A stretch of DNA of 64,000 nucleotides from Actinomycetota bacterium. GTDB lineage: Bacteria > Actinomycetota > Actinomycetes > Actinomycetales > Dermatophilaceae. The stretch is from NCBI GenBank assembly GCA_020160805.1, contig JAIUPO010000008.1, positions 1 to 64,000 on the forward strand, written 5' to 3'. The translations under genes were made by a program, and so were the position numbers. This document shows, one piece after another, positions 17,263-25,900 of the stretch (its first letter is position 1; the number at the start of each line of letters is the position of its first letter). The notes under the pieces were generated by a model. The model was not told the DNA's origin and did no database searches. It worked only from the letters and a program-made list of their open reading frames with translations.

Positions 17263-17400
17263 ATTTCTGCCTCCCGAATGCGCCTCCAACCTAAGGGAGC
17301 GCACGGAGTGCGTCCCCGCTGCGGTATGCCTGCCCCGACGGAATCGGCCGCGGCCGAGCGTCGCGGGCGCCCGGGAGCGGACTTCCACAGGAACCGGTCG

Positions 17401-17428
17401 TTGCACCAGGCTGGCCGTCCGCTAGAGT
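17401..17428 (+). promoter_or_regulatory. Putative promoter of the cbtBA leader
   Basis: TTGCAC (17401-17406) and TAGAGT (17423-17428) are separated by 16 bp and lie immediately before the cbtB riboswitch. They fit a housekeeping actinobacterial promoter. Confidence 0.5.
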
Positions 17429-17429
17429 C

Positions 17430-17545
17430 GCAGCGCAAGCAGGCATGAGGAAGCCGGTGGGATTCCGGCGCAGTCGCGCTACTGTGACACCCCTTTTCCG
17501 CGAGAGCGGTGGTGGTGGAGCCAGACCCGATTGCCTGTCCAACCC
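17430..17545 (+). promoter_or_regulatory. Cobalamin riboswitch (cbtB-cbtA leader)
   Basis: GAGGAAGCCGGTGGGATTCC (17447-17466), GGCGCAGTCGCGCTACTGTG (17467-17486) and GTGGAGCCAGACC (17515-17527) match the conserved core. GCAGGCA (17439-17445) pairs with TGCCTG near 17532 to close P1. The structure is compact and lacks a long peripheral arm. It should repress transporter synthesis when cobalamin is plentiful. Confidence 0.87.
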
Positions 17546-17582
17546 ATCAACCGGGGGCGCACGCACCCCCGAGGAGGTCACA

Positions 17583-17801
17583 ATGTCGCACTCTGCCGTG
17601 GCGCCGATTCCCAGCTCCGTCGCCCTCCCCACCATCTCTCCCGGTGAACTCGCCCCGTGGGCGTTCTTCTTCGGCCTGATCGCCGTCCTGGTGCTCTTCT
17701 TCGTCAGCGCCGACCAGGGCGCGATCTCGATTCCCGCGGGCAATGCCATCCACGAGTGGGTGCACGACGGCCGGCACCTGCTGGGCTATCCCTGCCACTG
17801 A
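17583..17801 (+). CDS. cbtB: CbtB, small subunit of a cobalt/corrinoid transporter
   Basis: This is a 72-residue protein with one transmembrane segment (about residues 24-44, LAPWAFFFGLIAVLVLFFVS). Its histidine-rich C-terminus, HEWVHDGRHLLGYPCH, is the hallmark of CbtB and probably binds metal. ATG 17583 follows GAGGAGG at 17571-17577. It is controlled by the riboswitch directly upstream. CbtAB families are predicted cobalt transporters linked to B12 regulation; transport has been inferred mainly from such contexts. Confidence 0.9.
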   Translation: MSHSAVAPIPSSVALPTISPGELAPWAFFFGLIAVLVLFFVSADQGAISIPAGNAIHEWVHDGRHLLGYPCH

Positions 17802-18137
17802 CGGGCCTGCTGCCGTGAGGCACCCCTGAGGTCCCCGGACGCAGGTGTCGCAGCCTCCGAGGGTGGCGAGCATGTCGAGCCAGTCGCCGGCTCGCGCTGT
17901 TCGGCACCTCGCACCGTTCGGCGCATCGCGCTGTTCGGCACATCCCACGGGTGCCTCGCGTCCGCCCGGACAGCAGGACCTGCCCGACGCTGCCGACTCC
18001 GACCGGCATACCCGCCGACTCAATCCTTCGGCCCTGACGCGTGCGCGATCCCATCGCCACGCGCTCTCCTTCTCCGCTGCCGCGACCCGTGTCACCGCGC
18101 GGGGACGCGAACGAATGCCACCCGAAACGGAAACGTC
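17802..18137 (+). other. Long cbtB-cbtA spacer with 17-bp repeats
   Basis: This 336-bp stretch has no convincing gene. An open frame at 17845-18141 has unlikely Arg/Ser/Ala-rich composition and no good ribosome site. Three adjacent copies of a 17-bp unit starting TCGCGCTGTTCGGCAC occur at 17892-17942; the middle one is diverged. Whether cbtA is cotranscribed with cbtB across this gap is unclear. Confidence 0.6.
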
Positions 18138-18935
18138 ATGAACGCACGAGCTCTACTCATCCGCGGCTTGATCGCCGGCTTGATCGCCGGCTTCGCCACC
18201 TTCTTCGTCGCCTATGTGGTGGGCGAGCCCCAGGTCGACACCGCCATCTCCATCGAGGAGGCCGGCTCGGCGGCCGAACCCCCGGCAGCCGAGCACACCG
18301 GCGCCGAGGGCCGGCATACCCACTCCGAAGAGGAGGCGGGAACCGAGGTCTCCCGGTCCACTCAGAAGACCTGGGGCCTGCTGACCGGCACCCTCACCGT
18401 GTCGGTGGCGATGGGCGGGCTGGTCGCGCTGATCGCCGCCGGCACCATGGGCCGGCTGGGGCGCCTGCAGCCGGGGCAGTCGACGGCGCTGGTCACCCTG
18501 ATCGGCTTCGTCTCCTTCGCCCTGGTGCCCTTCCTGAAGTACCCGGCCACCCCGCCCGCGGTCGGCAACGCCGAGACGATCGGATCGCGTACGGGCCTGT
18601 ACTTCGGCTTCCTCCTGGTCTCGATCGTGGCTGCGGTCGCCTCGACCTACGGCGCCGTGCGACTGCGCGAGCGCCTCGGCAACTACGGGGCCGTGGTGGC
18701 CGCCATCGCGGCCTACCTGCTGGTGGTCTCTGTCGCCGGACAGCTCTTCGCGACCGTCAATGAGGTCGGCGACTTCCCGGCGGACACGCTGTGGTTCTTC
18801 CGTCGCGCGGCGCTGCTCACCCTGGCGACCATGTGGGGAGTCATCGGGGTGGTCCTGACCGGCCTGGTCTCCCGGCTGTATGGGCAGCAGGTGCGCCCGA
18901 CCCCGGCGCGGCCCCTGGTGCCCGCCGCCGGCTGA
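18138..18935 (+). CDS. cbtA: CbtA, membrane subunit of a cobalt/corrinoid transporter
   Basis: This is a 265-residue membrane protein with about five hydrophobic segments. The first (LIRGLIAGLIAGFATFFVAY) is followed by a polar stretch holding AEHTGAEGRHTHSEEEAG, which could bind metal as in other CbtA proteins. Later blocks include LVPFLKYPATPPAVG and YFGFLLVSIVAA. The C-terminus is short and cytoplasmic. It is paired with cbtB but separated from it by an unusually long spacer. It is convergent with cobU, with 6 bp between stops. Confidence 0.88.
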   Translation: MNARALLIRGLIAGLIAGFATFFVAYVVGEPQVDTAISIEEAGSAAEPPAAEHTGAEGRHTHSEEEAGTEVSRSTQKTWGLLTGTLTVSVAMGGLVALIAAGTMGRLGRLQPGQSTALVTLIGFVSFALVPFLKYPATPPAVGNAETIGSRTGLYFGFLLVSIVAAVASTYGAVRLRERLGNYGAVVAAIAAYLLVVSVAGQLFATVNEVGDFPADTLWFFRRAALLTLATMWGVIGVVLTGLVSRLYGQQVRPTPARPLVPAAG

Positions 18936-18941
18936 GTCGCC

Positions 18942-19466
18942 TCAGAGCACCAGCACGCGGCCTGCGACGACCAGATGGACCTCGTCGCAGGCCGCGGCCA
19001 GCCGCTGATTGACCAGCCCGAGCAGGTCTCGGAAGAGCCGTCCGGAGCGGTGACTGGGCACAACGCCCAGGCCGACCTCATTGGTCACCAGTACGACATC
19101 GTCGCGCGAGTCGAGGATGGCAGCGCCTTCGTCGAGCAGCCTCTCGACCACGGCGAGCACCTGGTCCACGGGCGCTTCCCACATCTCCTGCTCATCCAGG
19201 ATCGCGGCCAGCCAGGTGCCCAGACAATCGAGCAGCACCGGCCCCGGGGTGCCCAGCGCCGCCGCCAGGTCACGCGATTCCAGCGTGACCCAGGCCTTTG
19301 GCCGCCGAGCCTGATGCGCCGCGATCCGAGCCACCCAGTCGGGATCGCTGTCCTCGCGCACACTCGGGCCCGGGGCGACATAGGTCACCCGCTCAGCGCT
19401 GCCCATGAGCGCCTCCGCGTGCCGCGACTTGCCGGAGCGAACCCCGCCGGTCACCAGAACCTTCAC
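18942..19466 (-). CDS. cobU: CobU, adenosylcobinamide kinase/guanylyltransferase
   Basis: CobU phosphorylates adenosylcobinamide and attaches GMP from GTP. It has an N-terminal P-loop (VLVTGGVRSGKSRHAEAL), the guanylylated-histidine region ARIAAHQARRPKAWVTLE, then LLDCLGTWLAAIL and VTNEVGLGVVPSHRSGRLFRD. At 174 residues it is typical. It is the last gene of the minus-strand cobN operon, 27 bp after cobK, with GAGGGAG as ribosome site. Confidence 0.95.
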   Translation of the reverse strand: MKVLVTGGVRSGKSRHAEALMGSAERVTYVAPGPSVREDSDPDWVARIAAHQARRPKAWVTLESRDLAAALGTPGPVLLDCLGTWLAAILDEQEMWEAPVDQVLAVVERLLDEGAAILDSRDDVVLVTNEVGLGVVPSHRSGRLFRDLLGLVNQRLAAACDEVHLVVAGRVLVL

Positions 19467-19493
19467 CCGTGCTCCCTCACAACAGCGCCTCGC

Positions 19494-20255
19494 TCACTCG
19501 GATAGTTCGGCATTCGGCAGACATCGGCATCGGGACTGCGCGCGAACCCAGGCGCTCGCGTCCTGGGCCGTATGCACGACGGCGAGCCCAGCCGGCGCCG
19601 CTGGGCGGCGCACCACGATCACGGCCACCCCAAGGATGGCGGCCGCCTCCAGCTTCGGCCAGGTGTAGCTGCCGCCGGAGTCCTTGGTGACCAGGACGTC
19701 GATGGCATGATCGCGCATCAGCCGCATCTCGTCCGCCAGCAGGTACGGCCCGCGGCTGGTCACCAGGGTCCACCCGTGCGGCAGGCTCAGGTCGGGCCTC
19801 TCGACCATCCGCGCCAGCACGGGGCGCTCGCGCAGACTCGGCAGAAATCGACCCAGTTCCTGCCGGCCGACGGTCAGGAAGGGGCGCCGGCCCAGATCGG
19901 CGGCAAGCCGGGCGGCCTCCTCATGCCCCTCGACATAGCGCCACTGCGGCATCGGCTCCCACCCGGGGCGTTCCAGGCGCAGCAGGGGCACCCGCTCGGC
20001 TCGGCAGGCAGCCTCCGCATTGGCGCTCATGCCCTCGGCGAAGGGGTGGGTGGCGTCGACGACGAGGTCGTAATCGGCCAGCGCGGCCCGCAAGCCGGGC
20101 ACTCCGCCGAAGCCGCCGATCCGCACCGCGCCGACCGGCAGCCGCGGGCGCGTGACCCGACCGGCCAGGGAACTGGTCACCTCCACGCTCTTCGCCACCA
20201 GCAGCGCCGCGAGTTCGCGGGCCTCGCTGGTCCCCCCGAGCAGCAGCACTCTCAT
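19494..20255 (-). CDS. cobK: CobK, precorrin-6A reductase
   Basis: CobK is an NADPH-dependent enzyme converting precorrin-6A to precorrin-6B. The start VLLLGGTSEARELAALL is the conserved dinucleotide-binding beginning. DLVVDATHPFAEGMSANA and TKDSGGSYTWPKLEAA are the usual motifs. ATG 20255 overlaps the cobQ stop by ATGA, and the frame upstream of it is cobQ shadow. It has 253 residues. Confidence 0.94.
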   Translation of the reverse strand: MRVLLLGGTSEARELAALLVAKSVEVTSSLAGRVTRPRLPVGAVRIGGFGGVPGLRAALADYDLVVDATHPFAEGMSANAEAACRAERVPLLRLERPGWEPMPQWRYVEGHEEAARLAADLGRRPFLTVGRQELGRFLPSLRERPVLARMVERPDLSLPHGWTLVTSRGPYLLADEMRLMRDHAIDVLVTKDSGGSYTWPKLEAAAILGVAVIVVRRPAAPAGLAVVHTAQDASAWVRAQSRCRCLPNAELSE

Positions 20256-21730
20256 GGCCTGCTCCCCGTCAGCAGCACGGGCGGGTCCGCGGGCAGCCCG
20301 TCCCTGGCCAGTCTCAGCAGCGCATCCACATCGAGATGGGTCTCGACCAGATCTCCGAGCAGGTCCAGCCGGTGCTCGCGGGCCTTCGCGAAGGAAACGG
20401 GCGAGGGGGCCAGTTGCAGGCTGTGGGCCAGGAAGGCTCGGCGCAGATCGTCGCCCTCCAGGCTGCCGTGCCACATCGTGCCGAAGACCTGCCCGGCGCG
20501 GACCCCCCCGAGGAAGGGCTCGCCGGAGCCGGCGGTGATCCGTCCATGATGGATCTCGTAGCCGCGTGCCGGGACCCCGAAGGCCTCCCCGGTCGGCAGG
20601 CGCAGGGTCTTGTCCGCGGCGAAGTCGGTGCGCACATCCAGCAGCCTGAGACCGGCCACCTCGGCCCCGGATCGGCCCTCCACCCCGAGCGGGTCGGCGA
20701 TGGTGCGCCCGAGCATCTGGAAGCCTCCGCAGATGCCCAGCACAGGGCGGCCGTATGCCGCGTGCTCGCCGATCGCGGCATCCAGGCCGCGTGATCGCAC
20801 CCAGGCCAGATCGGCGATCGTCGCCCGGGTGCCGGGGAGCACGATCAGGTCGGCACCGGCCAGGTCACGGGCATCGGCGGCGTAGACGACCTCCAGAGCC
20901 GGCTCGAGACGCAGGGCGTCGATGTCGGTGAAATTGCTGATCCGCGGCAGCCGGATGACCGCCACCTTGCGGCCGCCCGTGGCTGCGGGCCGGAAAGTCT
21001 GCAGGTCCAGGGCGTCCTCGGAGTCCAGCCACAGCCTCGGATCCCAGGGCAGGACGCCATGGACGGCGCGCCCGGTCAGGGCCTTCAGGGTCGCCAGGCC
21101 GGGGGCGAGCAAGTCCAGGTCGCCGCGGAACTTGTTAATCACGAAGCCGGCGACAAGGCGTTGGTCGGCGCCGTCGAGCAGAGCGAGAGTGCCATAGAGG
21201 GCGGCGAAGACACCGCCACGATCGATATCCCCGACCACGACGGTCGGCAGCTCGGCATGCTGGGCCAGGCCCATGTTCACATAGTCGCCCTCGCGCAGGT
21301 TGATCTCGGCGGGACTTCCGGCGCCCTCGGCTACCACCACCTCGTAGCGGCTCGCCAGATCGTCATAAGCCGCGTGCGCCGCGCTGGCCAGATGGCGCCG
21401 TCCGTGCAGCCAGTCGGCCGAGGAGACCTCGCCGGCCGGCTGACCCATCAGCACGACATGACTGCGCCGGTCCGAGCCGGGTTTGAGCAGCACCGGATTC
21501 ATCGCCGGCTCCGGGGGCACGCCGGCGGCCAGGGCCTGTACCCACTGGGCCCGTCCGATCTCCGCGGTGCTGCCGTCGGGGGCCGCGCAGACCATCGAAT
21601 TGTTCGACATGTTCTGCGCCTTGAAGGGTGCCACCGCCACCCCGCGGCGGGCGAAGGCACGACATACCCCCGTCGTGACCACACTCTTGCCGGCATCGGA
21701 GGTGGTGCCGGCGATCAGCAGTCCGCTCAC
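20252..21730 (-). CDS. cobQ: CobQ, cobyric acid synthase
   Basis: CobQ amidates four carboxylates of adenosylcobyrinate a,c-diamide using glutamine and ATP. The P-loop-like start is LLIAGTTSDAGKSVVTTG, followed by APFKAQNMSNNSMV, VVVAEGAGSPAEINLREGDYV and VVVGDIDRGGVFAAL. The glutaminase half has the nucleophile in LGICGGFQMLGR and the histidine region GTMWHGSLEGD. GTG 21730 gives 492 residues and overlaps the preceding 2H phosphoesterase gene by GTGA. Confidence 0.96.
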   Translation of the reverse strand: MSGLLIAGTTSDAGKSVVTTGVCRAFARRGVAVAPFKAQNMSNNSMVCAAPDGSTAEIGRAQWVQALAAGVPPEPAMNPVLLKPGSDRRSHVVLMGQPAGEVSSADWLHGRRHLASAAHAAYDDLASRYEVVVAEGAGSPAEINLREGDYVNMGLAQHAELPTVVVGDIDRGGVFAALYGTLALLDGADQRLVAGFVINKFRGDLDLLAPGLATLKALTGRAVHGVLPWDPRLWLDSEDALDLQTFRPAATGGRKVAVIRLPRISNFTDIDALRLEPALEVVYAADARDLAGADLIVLPGTRATIADLAWVRSRGLDAAIGEHAAYGRPVLGICGGFQMLGRTIADPLGVEGRSGAEVAGLRLLDVRTDFAADKTLRLPTGEAFGVPARGYEIHHGRITAGSGEPFLGGVRAGQVFGTMWHGSLEGDDLRRAFLAHSLQLAPSPVSFAKAREHRLDLLGDLVETHLDVDALLRLARDGLPADPPVLLTGSRP

Positions 21731-22254
21731 CGAGGGCCGTCCAGTGGCCAGGAGTGCAGTAGGCGGCAGTCGTGCTCGGCCCACCATTGCAGGTCGACCC
21801 GATCCGCGGTGAAGCTGATCGGCAGCAGCGCGCCCAGCCGTCGCCGCACCGCTGCCAGGCTCACGCCGCCGGCGAGATCGTCCAGCGGCAGGTGCGGACT
21901 CGCCTCGGGATAGGCAGCGGCATAGGGGGGGTGGTCGGGGAAGGCGGCGGACAGCTCGCGGGTGAGCGTACGAAAGAGTTGATCAGGCTCCGGTTTGAGG
22001 TGGATCAGACCGGTCGCGAAGATCTCCACCTCGGTGAACTCGATCCGCGCCGGGGCGAGTCCGGCCACGATCGTGCCCACGCGGGCCAGATCTTGGGGTG
22101 CGGGTTGAGCGATCCAGGGAGCGAGCAGCGTGATGTGGGCGTGGCCGAAGCCGGAATCCGCGGAGACGAAGGAGGGGTCGTAGTGACGGGTGCGGGCGCG
22201 GACCGCCTCCTCCAGCGGCGGCACCGGCACCGCAAGCACGGTATGGCCGCTCAC
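21727..22254 (-). CDS. 2H phosphoesterase (2'-5' RNA ligase/CPDase-like)
   Basis: This 175-residue protein belongs to the 2H phosphoesterase superfamily. The first HxT motif is in GHAHITLLAPW and the second H-x-(T/S/P)-like motif is in EASPHLPLDDLAGG, with a VEIFATGLIHLKP strand between. Such enzymes hydrolyse or form 2',3'-cyclic or 2',5'-phosphodiester bonds. The gene is coupled by 4-bp GTGA overlaps to cobF upstream and cobQ downstream, inside a riboswitch-controlled B12 operon. A role in corrinoid or ribazole metabolism is therefore possible but unproven. Confidence 0.82.
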   Translation of the reverse strand: MSGHTVLAVPVPPLEEAVRARTRHYDPSFVSADSGFGHAHITLLAPWIAQPAPQDLARVGTIVAGLAPARIEFTEVEIFATGLIHLKPEPDQLFRTLTRELSAAFPDHPPYAAAYPEASPHLPLDDLAGGVSLAAVRRRLGALLPISFTADRVDLQWWAEHDCRLLHSWPLDGPR

Positions 22255-22979
22255 GGGGCCTCGTCCGGGGCTCGCAGCAGGTAGAGGTCCAGCACCCAGC
22301 CGGCGCGCTGCTGGGCTCGCGCCCGCGCCCGCTCAATCTCGGCGACGACCTCGCCCACCCGGCCGCTGCACAGTTCCTCGGAGTCGGTGCCGAGATTGGC
22401 GCCCCACCAGATCGACCAGTCCTGCAGCGCGCTCAGGTCCATCGAGGCGTTGAGCAGGACACAGAGATTGCGCTGCCCGGCCGCGATGTCCTCGCGCAGC
22501 CGGCGCGCCGTGGTCAGATGGACGGCTTCGCCGACCCGATGCAAGACGATCCGGTGCCGGGCGGCGAGCAGCTGTGGCGCGCTGATGCCCGGCAGCACCT
22601 CGACCTGCATCGGGATCCGGCGCGACAGTTCGTCCACCACCCGGATGGTCGAGTCATAGAGCGAGGGGTCACCCCAGACCAGGAAGGCCGGCTTTCCGCC
22701 CCGCTCGCGCAGCACCTCCTCGTAGGCGCCGACCCGGGCCGCGTGCCACGCAGCGACGGCCTGGCCGTAGTGGCTGCCGCGGCGCCGATCCCGTGGAGGG
22801 TCGGCCACCTCGACGACCTCCAGGCCGTGGGCGGCGGCGATCGCGTGCCGCACCGCAAGCAGTCCGTCCTGGTCAGACTTGCGGGCGGCCAGCACATAGT
22901 CGCTCTCCCGCAACGCGTCCGCGGCCTCGCGCGTCAGGTGTTGCGGGCCCATACCGATGCCGACGATGGCAACCCTCAC
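22251..22979 (-). CDS. cobF: CobF, precorrin-6A synthase (deacetylating)
   Basis: CobF methylates precorrin-5 at C1 and removes the extruded acetyl group, a step specific to the aerobic pathway. The SAM-binding start is IVGIGMGPQHLTREAADAL, and FLVWGDPSLYDSTIRVVDE and EVLPGISAPQLLAARH follow. GTG 22979 gives 242 residues and overlaps the cobN stop. Its presence supports the late cobalt insertion route. Confidence 0.94.
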   Translation of the reverse strand: MRVAIVGIGMGPQHLTREAADALRESDYVLAARKSDQDGLLAVRHAIAAAHGLEVVEVADPPRDRRRGSHYGQAVAAWHAARVGAYEEVLRERGGKPAFLVWGDPSLYDSTIRVVDELSRRIPMQVEVLPGISAPQLLAARHRIVLHRVGEAVHLTTARRLREDIAAGQRNLCVLLNASMDLSALQDWSIWWGANLGTDSEELCSGRVGEVVAEIERARARAQQRAGWVLDLYLLRAPDEAP

Positions 22980-25900
22980 GCCTCGATTCCTTCCTCCAGG
23001 TCGCCCTCGACCTCCAGATAGACCTGCTGCATCGCGGACAGCAGTTCCGGATCCGGCTCTTGCCACAGGCCGCGCTGCACCGCCTCGTGCAGCCGTTCGA
23101 CGATCCCGCGCAAGGCCCACGGGTTGGAGGTGCGCAGGAACTCTTGGGTCTGTTCGTCCAGCACATACTCCTGGGCGAGCTTGGCGTACATCCAGTCGTG
23201 CACCACGCCTGCTGTGGCGTCGAAGCCGTAGAGGTAGTCGACGGTGGCGGCGAGTTCGAAGGCACCCTTGTAGCCGTGTTTGCGCATAGCCGAGATCCAG
23301 CGTGGGTTGATCACTCGGGCCCGGAAGACGCGGGCTGTCTCCTCGCCCAGGGTGCGGGTGCGCACCGCGTCGGGGGTGCGCGAGACTCCGACATAGGCTT
23401 TCGGCTCCGTGCCGGTCAGCGCGCGGACCGTGGCCACCATGCCGCCGTGATACTGGAAGTAGTCGTCGGAGTCGGCGATGTCGTGCTCGGCGGAGTCGAC
23501 ATTCTTGGCGGCCACGGCGATCCGCCGGTAGTTGGCGCGCATGTCCTCCGCCGCCGGCGCTCCATCCAGGTCGCGGCCATAGGCGAATCCACCCCAGGCG
23601 GTGTAGACCTCGGCGAGGTCGGCATCGTCACGCCAGGATCCGGCCTCGATCACCTGCAGGATGCCCGCGCCATAGGAGCCGGGCTTGGAACCGAAGATCC
23701 GGGTTCGGGCGCGGCGTTCGTCACCGTGGCGTGCCAGATCGGCGCCGGTATGGGCGCGCACATAGTTCTGCGCCTCGGGCTCATCCAGCCCCGCCACCAG
23801 GGCCACCGCATCGTCGAGCATCGCGACCGCATGGGGGAAGGCGTCGCGGAAGAATCCCGAAATGCGTACGGTGACATCGATTCTGGGGCGGGCCAGCTCG
23901 GCCGGCGGGATGACCGTCAGGGCGTTGACCCGGCGCGATGCCTCGTCCCATTCCGGCCGAACTCCGAGCAGCGCCAGCACCTCGGCCACGTCGTCGCCGC
24001 TGGTGCGCATCGCGCTGGTGCCCCAGACGGACAGGCCGACCGAGCGGGGGTAGTCGCCGGTCTCCTCCAGGTACTTCTCGATCAGTGAGTCCGCCATCGC
24101 CTGCCCGGTCTGCCAGGCCAGCCGCGAGGGCACGGCCCGCGGGTCGACGGTATAGAAGTTGCGTCCGGTCGGCAGCACATTGACCAGGCCTCGCAGGGGC
24201 GAACCGGAGGGTCCGGCCGGCACATAGCCGCCGTCGAGAGCGTGCAGGATGGCGTCGAGTTCATCGCTGGTGCGGGCCAGCCGCGGCACCACCTGCTCGG
24301 CGGCGAAATGCAGCACCTGCTGCACCTCCGGAGCCGGATGCACCTCGGGGATGGCTGCCACCTGCCAGTTCGCGGCCTCCATCGCTTCGACCAGCCCGCG
24401 GGCGCGCTGCTCGATCTCGTCGGTGGCGGCCAGGTCGGCGCCCTCCTTCAGGCCAAGGGCCGCGCGCAGCCCGGGAACCGCATTGCCGACCCCGCCCCAT
24501 ACCTGCGCCGCCCGCAGGATCGCCAGCACCAGGTTCACCCGCGCCGCCCCGGTCGGGGCCGCCCCGAGGATGTGCAGGCCGTCGCGGATCTGGGCGTCCT
24601 TGATCTCGCACAGCCAGCCGTCGACGTGCAGCAGGAAGTCGTCGAACTCCTCGTCCTCGGGCCGGTCCTCCAGTCCCAGGTCGCGATGCAACTGGGCCGC
24701 GTGCATCAACTGCCAGATCTCGCCGCGGATCGCCGGCAGCTTGGCCGGGTCCATCGCGGAGATCTTGTCGTACTCCTCCAGCAGCCCCTCCAGTCGCGCG
24801 ATATCGCCATAGGACTCGGCCCGCGCCATCGGCGGCACCAGGTGATCGACGATGGTCGCGTGCGCTCGCCGCTTGGCCTGCGCGCCCTCACCCGGATCGT
24901 TGACCAGGAAGGGATAGATCAGCGGCATACTGCCGATGGCGGCGTCCGGGCCGCAGCCGGCCGACAGGGCCGCGGTCTTGCCCGGCAGCCACTCCATCGA
25001 CCCGTGCTTGCCCAGGTGCACCACGGCGTGGGCGCCGAAACCGTGCTCCAGCCACCGGTAGGCCCCGAGATAGTGGTGCGAGGGAGGCAGGTCGGGATCG
25101 TGGTAGATCGCGACCGGATTCTCCCCGAAGCCGCGCGGCGGCTGGATCAGGATGACGATCTTGCCGGCCCGCAGAGTGGCCAGGACCAGTTCGCCGTCGT
25201 CATTGACGAAGAGGGTGCCGGGGGATTCGCCCCAGGCCGTGGTCATGGCGGTTCGCAGATCCTCGGGCAGGTCGGCGCTCCAGCGGTCGTAGTCGGCCTT
25301 GGGGATCCGCACGGTTCCGGTGCTGAGCTGGGCGGAGGTGAGCCACTCCTGGTCCTGGCCGCCGGCCGCGATCAGGGTGTGGATCAGGGCGTCGCCGGCC
25401 GCGCTGTCGTCCTCGAGGTCGAGCACCTGCAGCACGGGGTTGTCGCGGCCCAGGTCGTAGCCGGCCGCGCGCAACCGCCGCAGCAACCGGATCGCGGATA
25501 CGGGGGTGTCCAGGCCGACGGCATTGCCGATCCGGGCGTGCTTGGTCGGATAGGCCGAGAGCACCAGCGCCAGCCGCTTCTGGCCGTTCGGGGTATGCCG
25601 CAGCCGGGCGTGGTTGACCGCGAGCCGGGCCACCCGGGCGGCTCGCTCCGGGTCGGCGACATAGGCCGGCAAGCCCTGCTCGTCGATCTCCTTAAAGGAG
25701 AAGGGAGCCGTGGTGATCCGGCCGTCGAACTCGGGGATCGCCACCTGGCTGGCGTAGTCGAGTGGGCTGACCCCTTCGTCCGAGGCCGCCCACTCGGCCC
25801 GGCTGGTGGTCAGGCACAGGCCCTGCAGCACCGGGATGTCGAGTGCGGCCATCCGTTCCACGTCCCAGGCCTCGTCCTCGCCGCCGGCGCCGGCGCTGGC

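Noticed and set aside
17845-18141. Possible 98-residue gene between cbtB and cbtA
   Set aside because: Low-complexity Arg/Ser/Ala/Pro composition, no ribosome site, and it runs over tandem repeats.
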